64,000 nucleotides of DNA from assembly GCA_018401465.1 (NCBI GenBank), contig JAGYKE010000002.1, positions 62,001-126,000 on the forward strand, given 5' to 3'. The translations under genes and the position numbers were made by a program. The notes below the pieces were generated by a model. That model did not search any database, was not told where the DNA came from, and saw nothing but the letters and a program-made list of their open reading frames with translations. This stretch comes from Aestuariivita sp. GTDB taxonomy: Bacteria; Pseudomonadota; Alphaproteobacteria; Rhodobacterales; Rhodobacteraceae. Of this stretch, positions 18,975 to 27,885 are shown in pieces. Position 1 is the stretch's first letter. Every line of letters begins with the position of its first letter.

Positions 18975-20312
18975 TCATTGGCCGAGGCTTGGCAGCCAGG
19001 TGGCGATGGGCGGATAGACGATCAGCATACCCACCAGCAGCATGGAACACCCGATATAAGGGATCGCTGCAAGGTAGATGTCGCGCATCGACGTGCCCGG
19101 CGGCGAGACGCCCTTCATCACGAAGAGCAGTAGCCCGAAGGGCGGCGTGGTGAAGCTGATCTCGAGCGCGAGCAGCACGATCACCGCGAACCAGATCAGG
19201 TCGAAGTCGAGCGTCACCGCCAGCGGGAAGAAGATCGGCACGGTGAGCAGCATCATCGACAGCTGGTCCATGAACATGCCCAGCACCAGCAGGATCGCGA
19301 ACATGATGAGCAGCATGGTCGTGGGCGACAGGTCGAACTGCGTGGCCCAGCGGATCAGCCCCGAGGAGGCGCCCGAGAAAGCCAAGAGCGCCGAGAAAGT
19401 CGCCGATCCGAAGATGATGAGCAGCGCCATGGTGGTCACCTTGAGCGCGCCGATCACCGATTTGATCACCCCGTCCAGGGTCAGCGAGCGGTAGAGCGCC
19501 GCCAGGACCAGCACGCCGAGGCAACCGAAGGCCGCGCTTTCGGACGGTGTCGCGATCCCGTACATGATGCACAGGATAACGCCGATCACCACCGAGACCA
19601 TCGGCAGGATATCCACGAAGAAAAGCCGCCCGCGGTCGCGCCAAGTGATGTCTTCGACCTCGTAGGCGGGCGCGGCGCTGGGATCGTACAGCGCCATCAT
19701 GAGGATCATGACCGCATACATGCAGGCCAGGATCACGCCCGGCAGGATGCCCGCGATGAGGACCTTGCCGATGTCTAGATTAGCCAGCGTCGCCAGCAGA
19801 ACCGCCAGCGCCGACGGCGGGATCAGCATGGCCAGACCGCCGGTGCCCAGGATCGGGCCGATCGCCATGTGCTTCTTGTAGCCGCGCTTTTGCATTTCGG
19901 GCACCATAAGCGTGCCGAGCAGCGCCGTGGAGCCCAGCGACGATCCCGACAGCGTGGCGAAGGCCGTGCCGCCTGCCACCGTCACGAAGGACAGCCGCGC
20001 CGGCAGCCGGCCCATCAGCTTGTCCACCGCGCCGAACATGCGCGTGGCAAGCCCGGTGAAGAAGAAGATCTCGCCCATCAGAAGGAACATCGGGACAGGG
20101 ATCAGGTTGAACGACGTGATTGTGGGGATGGCGTTGTTCACCAGCGCCCCGATCCCGCGTTCCATCTGGGAGACCAGGTCACCACGGCCACCCATGAAAT
20201 AGACCGCGCCGATGACGTTGGCCGCAAGGAATGCCAAGGCCACAGGCACGCCGATCGCCATGAAGAAGAGGATCATTCCCAGCAGGAATACAAGCGCCTC
20301 GTACCATTCCAT
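18975..20312 (-). CDS. TRAP transporter large permease (DctM family)
   Basis: A 445-residue inner-membrane protein with about twelve hydrophobic segments, the substrate-translocating subunit of a tripartite ATP-independent periplasmic transporter. Family segments include SGSSLGSTALLGTLMVPEM, GTGGLAMLIPPSALAVLL, GIATPSESAAFGCLGV and the C-terminal FTTPPFGLLLFVMKGV. TRAP systems import carboxylates, amino acids or similar solutes with a sodium gradient. It follows the small permease by 37 bases and the binding protein further upstream, giving the order dctP-dctQ-dctM. The substrate is not deducible, though the neighbouring genes suggest an amino-acid derivative or 2-oxoacid. Confidence 0.95.
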   Translation of the reverse strand: MEWYEALVFLLGMILFFMAIGVPVALAFLAANVIGAVYFMGGRGDLVSQMERGIGALVNNAIPTITSFNLIPVPMFLLMGEIFFFTGLATRMFGAVDKLMGRLPARLSFVTVAGGTAFATLSGSSLGSTALLGTLMVPEMQKRGYKKHMAIGPILGTGGLAMLIPPSALAVLLATLANLDIGKVLIAGILPGVILACMYAVMILMMALYDPSAAPAYEVEDITWRDRGRLFFVDILPMVSVVIGVILCIMYGIATPSESAAFGCLGVLVLAALYRSLTLDGVIKSVIGALKVTTMALLIIFGSATFSALLAFSGASSGLIRWATQFDLSPTTMLLIMFAILLVLGMFMDQLSMMLLTVPIFFPLAVTLDFDLIWFAVIVLLALEISFTTPPFGLLLFVMKGVSPPGTSMRDIYLAAIPYIGCSMLLVGMLIVYPPIATWLPSLGQ

Positions 20313-20349
20313 GATCTGCCCGTCCTTGCCTTTGTCCGGTTGTGTCGGA

Positions 20350-20859
20350 TTATTCGTGAACCCCGGCCTGGCCGGTATGCAGCGTCTCGGGTCCGAAAAC
20401 GAAGCGCAGGAACTGAAGACCCATCAGCCCGAACCCGATCGGCATGGCCCCCAGAACCAGCCATTTCGGCATGTCGAGACTGCGCATCAGCGCATCGCCG
20501 AAGTCATAGGCCTTGATCGTCGCGACCAGCGAGAACCACGTCAGCACGAAGCAGATCACCACGCAGAGCGCGGCGACGATCCGGCTGAAGGGGCGCTGTG
20601 CGGATGTTGGCAGGGCGGCTGACAGCAGCTCGATGAAGACATGGCCCTTGATACGGACCAGCCAGGGAGAGGCTGCCATCACGATATAGAGCAGCCCGAA
20701 TTCGGTGAATGTGAAGACATGGCTGGACCATGGCCCCGAGATCAGGAGCGTGCGCGCCGTGGCGCTGATCACGATCCCGAACATGATCGCGATCAGGTAG
20801 ATACCGGCCAGAATCGCCAGCGCGTCGCAGATGCGATCTATCACGCGCATCATAGCCAT
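20350..20859 (-). CDS. TRAP transporter small permease (DctQ family)
   Basis: A 169-residue membrane protein with four predicted helices, matching DctQ. Recognisable parts are the amphipathic first helix RVIDRICDALAILAGIYL, the FTEFGLLYIVMAASPWLVRIKGHVFIELL segment (residues about 52-80) typical of the family, and the fourth helix with the GLMGLQFLRFVFG tail. The start at 20859 is preferred over 20871 because GGGGGT lies just upstream of it. The gene lies between dctP and dctM and is separated from dctP by a stem-loop. Confidence 0.88.
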   Translation of the reverse strand: MAMMRVIDRICDALAILAGIYLIAIMFGIVISATARTLLISGPWSSHVFTFTEFGLLYIVMAASPWLVRIKGHVFIELLSAALPTSAQRPFSRIVAALCVVICFVLTWFSLVATIKAYDFGDALMRSLDMPKWLVLGAMPIGFGLMGLQFLRFVFGPETLHTGQAGVHE

Positions 20860-20909
20860 ACCTACCCCCATTGTTCTGACTGCGGCCGTTCGCAGGCCGT
20901 TCTTGAAAA

Positions 20910-20934
20910 CGTCACCCGGATGAACCGGGTGACG
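20910..20934 (-). terminator. Stem-loop between dctP and dctQ
   Basis: Perfect ten-base arms CGTCACCCGG / CCGGGTGACG enclose an ATGAA loop. On the minus strand the stem is followed by GTTTTC. It lies in the 93-base gap after the binding-protein gene, a usual place for partial termination or an RNA-stabilising hairpin that lets the binding protein be made in excess over the permeases. Confidence 0.65.
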
Positions 20935-20952
20935 CGCATTTATCGAAGAGAT

Positions 20953-21984
20953 TTACTCTTCGCCGTAATAGGCCTTGCGGAAGGCGGCATAGCTTTCGGC
21001 GCCGGCGCCATTGGCCTCCACGCGCTCGGCCATGCGGCTCCAGACGGCGTCATTGGCCAGCTTCAGATAAGCGGCCGCGGCCTCGTCACTGGGATGGGGC
21101 ACGAAAGTCATGCCGCCTTCGGTCAGGATCTGGACGTCGGAGACCACGTCTGCCTGGCGATCGTTGAAGGACTTCTGTTCCCACTCGATCACCACGCTCT
21201 GGAGCAGCTCCTGCGCTTCGGGCGACAGGGCATTCCAAGCATCGACGTTGAAGATGATGCCGATATCGGTGTTGTAGAAGGCCGGATCGACCCGGTACTT
21301 CAGGAACTCGTTCCACTTCAGCTGGGGAATGCCGATCTCGGTCCAGGCGGCCGCGTCGACCACGCCTTTTTCCAGCGCTGAATAGACCTCGGTCGCGGGC
21401 ATCGAGGCGGTTGTGGCGTTCATCGCGTTGAAGAAGGCGGTGTAGATCGGGTTATCGCGCAGCTTCACGCCGGTCAGGTCGAGAACGCCGTCCTCTGCGC
21501 GGAACTTCGGTTCCGAGTTCATGAAGATGTGGAACTTGAGGCCGCCGTCGATCCAGCCCAGATGCTTGACGCCGAAGCGGTCCTGGTGGGCCTGATCCAT
21601 CAGCGCCGCGCCGCCATTCGCACGCACTTCGAGCGGCGTCTTGCGCGCGCCGACCATTGCGTCGATCTCGGGCACGTTGGCGCCGTAAAAGCTGCCCGGC
21701 GTGTGGACCATGTCGATCACGCCGTCGCGCGCGGCCTGGGGCTGTTCGAACATGCCGATGGCCTCGGGGCCGCCGCGCACGTCGATCTGGACGATGCCCT
21801 TGCCGCGTTCGTTGATGTCGGCAACCATGGCGAGGAAGGTCTTGGTGTAGACCAGGAACTCGGGGAAGGCGTGGACCGCGGTGACGCGATCCTCGGCTTG
21901 CGCGGCCGAGGCGAGGCCAAGGGCCATGCCGCCCGCGGTCATGAGAAGCGTGGCCTTCGCGGAAAGCCGGGTGAAGAAGGTCAT
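20953..21984 (-). CDS. TRAP transporter substrate-binding protein (DctP family)
   Basis: A 343-residue periplasmic binding protein. The Sec signal peptide ends near GLASAAQAEDRV. The mature protein has DctP-family features: the ANVPEIDAMVGARKTPLEVRA region, the conserved central KLRDNPIYTAFFNAMNATTASMPATEVYSALEKGVVDAAAW, whose Arg (LRDNP) is the usual carboxylate-binding position, and the C-terminal helices. The start MTFFTRLSAK at 21984 is fixed by the signal peptide. It is the first gene of the transporter operon and is transcribed divergently from the opine-dehydrogenase gene, with palindromic sites between. Confidence 0.92.
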   Translation of the reverse strand: MTFFTRLSAKATLLMTAGGMALGLASAAQAEDRVTAVHAFPEFLVYTKTFLAMVADINERGKGIVQIDVRGGPEAIGMFEQPQAARDGVIDMVHTPGSFYGANVPEIDAMVGARKTPLEVRANGGAALMDQAHQDRFGVKHLGWIDGGLKFHIFMNSEPKFRAEDGVLDLTGVKLRDNPIYTAFFNAMNATTASMPATEVYSALEKGVVDAAAWTEIGIPQLKWNEFLKYRVDPAFYNTDIGIIFNVDAWNALSPEAQELLQSVVIEWEQKSFNDRQADVVSDVQILTEGGMTFVPHPSDEAAAAYLKLANDAVWSRMAERVEANGAGAESYAAFRKAYYGEE

Positions 21985-22092
21985 GTGGTGTCTCCCTGTC
22001 TGTCGTTGTGGCGAAGCCTTGCGCGGTATCGTCGCAGGCATCTTGCAGCAGTTATGGCGTCATGCAAGCGACCGGCAAGGCGATTACATGCA

Positions 22093-22106
22093 TTTTCATA
22101 TGAAAA
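22093..22106. promoter_or_regulatory. Perfect 14-bp palindrome, candidate operator
   Basis: TTTTCATATGAAAA is a perfect palindrome in the 208-base divergent region between dctP and the opine-dehydrogenase gene. It shares 11 of 14 bases with the site before marR at 13727-13740. It is AT-rich in a GC-rich genome and is likely a regulator binding site. The binding protein is inferred, not shown. Confidence 0.55.
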
Positions 22107-22141
22107 GCTTGACGCATGGGTAAATGCAACAGAAGAATTGG

Positions 22142-22161
22142 TTGTATGAAATTTCATGTAA
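22142..22161. promoter_or_regulatory. Second palindrome in the same divergent promoter
   Basis: The core ATGAAATTTCAT (22146-22157) is a perfect 12-base palindrome flanked by TT and AA four bases out on each side. It uses the same ATGAAA half-site as the 22093 palindrome but in the opposite arrangement. It lies 31 bases before the opine-dehydrogenase start, overlapping where a promoter or leader would be. Confidence 0.5.
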
Positions 22162-22192
22162 ACCCGCGGGCCACGCGGAAGGGGGAGGTGCG

Positions 22193-23278
22193 ATGAAGAT
22201 CGCGGTCTTGGGAGGAGGCAACGGTTCGACGGCGGCGGCGGTCGATCTGACCGAGCAGGGGCATGAGGTCAGCCTCTGGCGGCGTGATCGGACGGCGCAG
22301 GAGGCGCTGCGCGCGCGCGGCGGCTCCATTACGCTGAAGGATCATAAGGGCACGCGGCCGGTGACGCTGGCGCAGGTCTGCGACGATATCGGTGACGCGA
22401 TCCGGGGGGCCGCGCTGATCGTCTGCCCGACGCCCGCCACCGCGCAGGCCGATATCGCGCGCGCGCTGGCACCGCATCTGGTCGACGGACAGGTCGTCTT
22501 CCTGCCGCCGGGCAGCTTCGGGACTTGGATGATGTCGGACATCGTCCGTCGCGCCGGCAATACCGCCGATGTGGCCTGGGCCGAGGCGGGCACGCTGCCA
22601 TACCTCACGCGGATGCACGGGCCCGACACGGTCGCCATCACCACAAGGGCGACGCGCCTTCCCACCGGCGTCCATCCGCTGCGGCTGGCGGATCATGCCC
22701 ACGCGGTCCTCGCGCAGGCCTATCCGTCGGTCGAACCCGCGGGCGACGGTCTGTCCGGGGCGCTGATGAATGCGGGGCCGATCATCCACCCGCCGCTGAT
22801 CCTAATGAACGCGGGGCCGATCGAGCATTTCGATCACTGGGACATCCACAACGAAGGCACCCAGCCCGCGATTCGCCGCGTCACCACGCGGCTCGACGCC
22901 GAACGCATGGCCCTGCGCGAGGCGCTGGGATACGGCGCGCCGCATTTCCCGCTGGCCGATCACTACGACAAGGACGGCCCGGAATGGATGTATGGCAACG
23001 CGGCGCATGAAAAGCTGACCGATTCAGGGGATTGGCGCGAACACCTCGTGCTGACCGAACACCGCTACATGCGCGAGGACGTGGCGACGGGGTTGGCCCT
23101 CCTCGTTTCGGTCGCGGATTGGGCGGGCGTGCCCGCACCCACGGCAACGGGGCTTCTGGCGATCGGGTCGGCGGTCTGCGGCGATGATTTCCGCCGCACG
23201 GGCCGCACGATGGAAAACCTCGGGCTGGCGGGGCTGAGCGTCGCGGACCTGCAGGCGCAGCTGCGGGACGGGGTCTGA
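22193..23278 (+). CDS. NAD(P)-dependent octopine/nopaline dehydrogenase family protein
   Basis: A 361-residue cytosolic dehydrogenase of the opine dehydrogenase family. Opine dehydrogenases reversibly couple an amino acid with a 2-oxoacid. The N-terminal Rossmann motif is VLGGGNGSTAAAVDLTEQG, and the C-terminal catalytic domain carries HPPLILMNAGPIEHFDHWDIHNEG-type residues around 200-225, including the family histidines. GGGGGAGGTG just before ATG 22193 is a strong ribosome binding site and sets the start. The next gene begins one base after the stop. Divergence from a TRAP binding protein suggests that the imported compound is its substrate. The specific substrate is unknown. Confidence 0.85.
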   Translation: MKIAVLGGGNGSTAAAVDLTEQGHEVSLWRRDRTAQEALRARGGSITLKDHKGTRPVTLAQVCDDIGDAIRGAALIVCPTPATAQADIARALAPHLVDGQVVFLPPGSFGTWMMSDIVRRAGNTADVAWAEAGTLPYLTRMHGPDTVAITTRATRLPTGVHPLRLADHAHAVLAQAYPSVEPAGDGLSGALMNAGPIIHPPLILMNAGPIEHFDHWDIHNEGTQPAIRRVTTRLDAERMALREALGYGAPHFPLADHYDKDGPEWMYGNAAHEKLTDSGDWREHLVLTEHRYMREDVATGLALLVSVADWAGVPAPTATGLLAIGSAVCGDDFRRTGRTMENLGLAGLSVADLQAQLRDGV

Positions 23279-23279
23279 C

Positions 23280-24257
23280 ATGACGGACGAAGTCATTGCC
23301 GCGCTTGGCGCGGGGCGGATGGGGCGCGGCATCGCCGTCGCCTTTGCCTATGCCGGTCACCGCGTCCACCTGATCGACGCCAAGCCGCGCGATGCGGCCG
23401 ATGCGGCCCGCGTGGCAGACGAGGCGCTGGCCGACATCCGCGCCACCTTCGGGATGATGGCGCGCCTCGGGCTGCTCGATCCGTCCGAGACCAACACGAT
23501 GATGGCGCGCATCCACGCCTTCGGTGCGGATGCGCTGGCCGAAGGGCTGCACGGGGCGGACGTGATCCTCGAAGGCGTGCCCGAGACGATGGCGGCGAAA
23601 GAGGATGCTCTATCGCGCGCCTCGGCTCTGGCCGCACCGGGGGCGATCATCGCATCGACCACGTCGACGATCCTGTCGAACGATCTGCAGCCCTTCGTTA
23701 CGGGGCCGGAACGCTTTCTCAACGCGCACTGGTTGAACCCGGCCTTCCTTGTCCCGCTGGTCGAGATTTCACCCGGCGACGTGACCGATCCCGCCGTCAC
23801 AGACCGGCTGAAGGCGCTGCTCACACGGATCGGCAAGGTGCCGGTCGTGTGCAAGGCCGCCCCGGGATACATCGTGCCGCGCATCCAGATCCTTGCCATG
23901 AACGAGGCCGCGCGCATGGTCGAAGAAGGCGTCGCCACGCCCGAGGACATCGACCTTGCCACGCGCTATGGATTCGGCTTCCGCTTTGCGGTGCTGGGCT
24001 TGCTCGAATTCATCGACTGGGGCGGGGGCGACATCCTGTATTATGCCAGCCGGTACATGACCGGGGCGACCGGGTCGGACCGTTTCGCCGCGCCGCAGGT
24101 GATCGAGGACAACATGGAACAGGGCCGGCGCGGTCTGCGAGACGGGCAGGGGTTCCTCAACTACGATGGCATGGATGTCGCGGCCTATCAGCAGGGGCGT
24201 CTAGACGCCTTTGCCGCGATGCTGCGCCACTTGGGCAAGCTGCCGGTCAAGGGTTAG
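23280..24257 (+). CDS. 3-hydroxyacyl-CoA dehydrogenase-like NAD-binding protein
   Basis: A 325-residue cytosolic dehydrogenase with the 3-hydroxyacyl-CoA dehydrogenase N-terminal Rossmann domain (LGAGRMGRGIAVAFAYAG) and C-terminal helical domain. The catalytic His is His150 in NAHWLNPAFLVPLVE, a variant of the H-x-F-N-P motif, and the paired Glu lies in DVILEGVPE. The single-domain form resembles 3-hydroxybutyryl-CoA dehydrogenase and related enzymes acting on non-CoA hydroxyacids. It starts one base after the opine-dehydrogenase stop, so the two work together, and its stop overlaps the stop of the convergent aminotransferase gene. Confidence 0.85.
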   Translation: MTDEVIAALGAGRMGRGIAVAFAYAGHRVHLIDAKPRDAADAARVADEALADIRATFGMMARLGLLDPSETNTMMARIHAFGADALAEGLHGADVILEGVPETMAAKEDALSRASALAAPGAIIASTTSTILSNDLQPFVTGPERFLNAHWLNPAFLVPLVEISPGDVTDPAVTDRLKALLTRIGKVPVVCKAAPGYIVPRIQILAMNEAARMVEEGVATPEDIDLATRYGFGFRFAVLGLLEFIDWGGGDILYYASRYMTGATGSDRFAAPQVIEDNMEQGRRGLRDGQGFLNYDGMDVAAYQQGRLDAFAAMLRHLGKLPVKG

Positions 24258-25345
24258 GCGTTTTCCAGAAACCGGGCGACCGTGTCCAGAAGCAGGTCGT
24301 TCTGCGCGGGCAGGCCGAGCGAGAAGCGAAGCCAGCTTTCCAGCCCCGCCTCGCGCGTGCGGTTCACGACGATGCCTGCCTCACTGAAGAGGTATTCGAC
24401 CAGCGCCTCGGTTCTGGCAGGGTCGTCGCCCGCGGGGCGGACGAGCAGGAAATTCGTGTGGCTGGGAGTCACCTCGACCCCGTATTGGGTCAGCACGCCG
24501 GTGACACGGGCGCGTTCCGACACCACCTCTTCGATGCGGGCCTGCAGAAGGTCGGTCTCGGCCAGCGCCACACGGGCCGCGTTCTGGGCCAGCGCGTTGA
24601 CCGGACCCATGGCGCGCGCGGCGTAGAGATGTGGCACCATCCACGCGGGCGCACAGGCCCAACCGACGCGCACCCCGGCCAGCCCATAGGCCTTGGAGAA
24701 GGTGCGCGTGACCACCACGTTGTCGCGCGCATCCGCCAGCCGGTGAACCGCGTCGCAATACCCCTCGCCCGCGAATTCGCCATAGGCGAGGTCGAGCACT
24801 ACGACGACATGGCCTGGGATCGCATCGACCAGTGCCTCGAGCGCCGGAACCGACAGCATCGTGCCCGTCGGATTGTTCGGATTGGCTAGAAAGAGAACCC
24901 GCGTAAGCGGTGTTACCGCCGCAAGCAGCGCCGCGGGATCGGTCGTCAGGTCGCGCTCTGCCGCCTTGACCAGCGTCGCACCTTGACGGTTCGCAACCAG
25001 CGCGAACTGGATATAGCCGAAGGTCGGGATCAGCACCTCGTCCCCCGGACGTGCGAAGACCCGCGCGATCACGTCGAGAAGGTCTTCCGACCCGTTGCCG
25101 CAGATGATCCTGTCGGGATCAAGCCCGAAGCGCGCGCCCAGATCGGCCCGCAGACCATCGGCGAAGGGGCTGCCATAGCGGTTGGCATGCGTCCCCGCGT
25201 CCGCCAGTGCCGCGCGCACCGCCGGGCTCGGCCCATGGGGCAGTTCGTTGTAGCCGAGATTGACGATGGGCAGGCCGCGGGGCTGCATGCGCTGAATGCG
25301 ACCACGCACCGGCATCTGCGCCAGATAGGGCTGGGGGCTGGTCAT
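24254..25345 (-). CDS. HisC-like PLP aminotransferase (class I/II)
   Basis: A 363-residue cytosolic fold-type I aminotransferase most like histidinol-phosphate aminotransferase. The PLP lysine is Lys218 in TFSKAYGLAG. NPNNPTGT binds substrate and cofactor, DLAYGEFAGEG supplies the cofactor Asp-x-x-Tyr, and the C-terminal Arg lies in SWLRFSLG. Start MTSPQPYL at 25345 is where homology begins. HisC-like enzymes accept aromatic and imidazole amino acids; next to iorAB, which uses aryl-2-oxoacids, a catabolic role producing arylpyruvates is as likely as histidine biosynthesis. Confidence 0.85.
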   Translation of the reverse strand: MTSPQPYLAQMPVRGRIQRMQPRGLPIVNLGYNELPHGPSPAVRAALADAGTHANRYGSPFADGLRADLGARFGLDPDRIICGNGSEDLLDVIARVFARPGDEVLIPTFGYIQFALVANRQGATLVKAAERDLTTDPAALLAAVTPLTRVLFLANPNNPTGTMLSVPALEALVDAIPGHVVVVLDLAYGEFAGEGYCDAVHRLADARDNVVVTRTFSKAYGLAGVRVGWACAPAWMVPHLYAARAMGPVNALAQNAARVALAETDLLQARIEEVVSERARVTGVLTQYGVEVTPSHTNFLLVRPAGDDPARTEALVEYLFSEAGIVVNRTREAGLESWLRFSLGLPAQNDLLLDTVARFLENA

Positions 25346-25974
25346 CGGTGATCGTTCCGTTCGGTCCGTCCTCTTCGACAGGACCGCAAATCGACCGCCC
25401 ACGCAAGCCCCGGGCGGTTCGAAACACGGCGCAAATATGGCGGGGCGTCTGGGTTGCACGCACGAATCGAGCCTGAGGAGGCCCTTAATTCTGGCAAACC
25501 GTTGTCAGGCGGCCCGAATTTCGCCTCAAACACCTGCAGGGAAGGCAGATGTGCGCTCTCAAAACACGACCGATTCACACCTAGACTAAGAAAGCGTTAA
25601 GACGGTTATTGAACTGTGCCGTGTTATTGTCGCAAGACACGATACAATGAACGCAGAACGACGTTGTTGTTCCTGAAAAAACAAGTGGAAACAGAGAATT
25701 GGGTCGGTTTTGCAACCTGCAGAGCGGAAACAATCTGTTCCCTGAGAATTTGACCGAAATCAGGCATAAGCTGGTATAACGCTCAGGCGGTGACGTGACG
25801 CTGACGAGCCTTTGTCAGCCCCGCGGCGCCATCGGGTCCGCGCGGGCCGGGTGTGATTTGAAAGCGCGATCTTTGCGGATCGCCCGGAAATTGAACTGCC
25901 TGACCGGGGCCACCTGCGCTGCTGAATTTACCTGCGGGTATCCGGTTGCAAAGATCGCTCTATCGGGGGGCATG
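25346..25974. other. Long intergenic region upstream of the exopolysaccharide operon
   Basis: This 629-base stretch has no convincing gene. The left third (to about 25550) is GC-rich; 25560-25790 is clearly richer in A+T than the rest of the window, and the last 180 bases are an in-frame but non-homologous extension of the sugar-transferase frame. It holds a short inverted repeat CGTGT-N12-ACACG (25620-25641), a TACAAT (25643-25648) and a candidate promoter near 25750-25780. It probably carries the main control region of the polysaccharide locus. Confidence 0.6.
25750..25780 (+). promoter_or_regulatory. Candidate sigma-70 type promoter for the exopolysaccharide genes
   Basis: TTGACC (25750-25755) and TATAAC (25775-25780) are spaced by 19 bases, longer than the preferred 17, in the AT-rich region before the sugar transferase. 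The leader would be about 190 bases. This is a weak, pattern-only prediction. Confidence 0.35.
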
Positions 25975-26694
<720 letters not shown>

Positions 26695-26740
26695 CCCGCC
26701 GGGTGAACCCGTTCACCCGCCAACCCGACCACAAGGCCGC

Positions 26741-27760
26741 ATGAAGGGACCGAGATACAGCCGTGACGAACTGCGCAGCCTGCGCGACAGGTCAGCGCTG
26801 CGCCGCGGGCAGATCACGGATCCGGCAGGACCCCGAAAGGACAGACCCGCGATGAAAGACCTCGGCCAGATGGCTTCCGCCGCCGATCCTCAAGGGCAGG
26901 ATGCGCTGTCCGGCGACTGGATGCGCATCCGCCGCCGGAGCAAGGACGAACGCGCCTCGGTGCGGTCCGAGCCTGCCCCTGCCGACAAATTCACGGTGGC
27001 GGAGGATGCTCGGGATTTCGGACCTGTCAGGCTGGTTCCGCGCGGCGCCCCGCAGCCCGATGTCTGGGACGGCCTTGCCCGTATCCGGGGCAGCCGCGGG
27101 CTGACCGCGATGGCGGTGTCGGCCGAGATCTACAATGCGGCACCTCTGACCCAGGGCTTCGATCTGCTGCGGACACGCCTGATGCAGACGATGCGCACCA
27201 ATGGCTGGCGCCGTGTCGCCATCGCCACGCCGCGTCCAGGCGAGGGAGCCACCTTCACCGCCGTGAATCTTGCGCTGAGCCTAGCCAAGGTACCGGGCAG
27301 CCGCACGGTGCTGATGGATCTGAACCAACGCGCGCCCGGGGTCGCGGCGGCGCTCGGGCTCAGGCAGACCGGATCGATCCACGAATTCCTGTCGGGCGAG
27401 GTGGCGCTCGAGGAACATCTGGTTCGGGCAAGCGACACGCTGGTCCTTGGCATGACAGACAAGCCCTTTGCTCAGGCGGCCGAGGTTCTTCATAACCCAA
27501 CGGCCGAGCTTGTGCTCGAAGACATGTACGAGGCGCTGAACCCCGATCTGGTGATCTATGATCTGCCGCCCGCGCTGATCCATGACGATCTCGCCGCGGT
27601 GATGCCGCTGGTGGATGGCGTGCTTCTGGTATCGGATGGCACCGACACCACGGCCGAGGACATCGCCGCTTGCGAACGCATTCTCGAACCGCATGTTCCG
27701 CTTCTGGGCGTTGTTCTTAACCGGGCGCGCACCTCCGAGCGCCGCAAGAGGTGGTTCTGA
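26741..27760 (+). CDS. CpsD/CapB-like BY-kinase-family ATPase with degenerate P-loop
   Basis: A 339-residue cytosolic protein of the bacterial tyrosine kinase/MinD-like family that normally pairs with a Wzz-type protein to control polysaccharide chain length. An unstructured basic N terminus of about 110 residues precedes the ATPase domain. Walker A reads PRPGEGATFTA, with Ala170 where the invariant Lys should be. A Walker A'-like VLMDLNQRAPG and a Walker B VIYDLPPALI remain. No C-terminal tyrosine cluster is present; the protein ends in RRKRWF. ATP hydrolysis and kinase activity are therefore doubtful. An internal ATG at 26852 is an alternative start. Confidence 0.8.
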   Translation: MKGPRYSRDELRSLRDRSALRRGQITDPAGPRKDRPAMKDLGQMASAADPQGQDALSGDWMRIRRRSKDERASVRSEPAPADKFTVAEDARDFGPVRLVPRGAPQPDVWDGLARIRGSRGLTAMAVSAEIYNAAPLTQGFDLLRTRLMQTMRTNGWRRVAIATPRPGEGATFTAVNLALSLAKVPGSRTVLMDLNQRAPGVAAALGLRQTGSIHEFLSGEVALEEHLVRASDTLVLGMTDKPFAQAAEVLHNPTAELVLEDMYEALNPDLVIYDLPPALIHDDLAAVMPLVDGVLLVSDGTDTTAEDIAACERILEPHVPLLGVVLNRARTSERRKRWF

Positions 27761-27885
27761 TCCCTGGCGTGATTTGCCTTAGTTTCGCCGGTATTCTCTG
27801 CTAATCTCAATACTACGAAATCCGTCCATCCGGACCGCGAAAAAAGAACCGAGGCAGGGCGGAAGCGCCGTAGGGACAAGGGCAG

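Noticed and set aside
25342-25578. 78-codon minus-strand frame upstream of the aminotransferase
   Set aside because: It overlaps the aminotransferase start region, has no ribosome binding site and shows no motif. The composition looks random.
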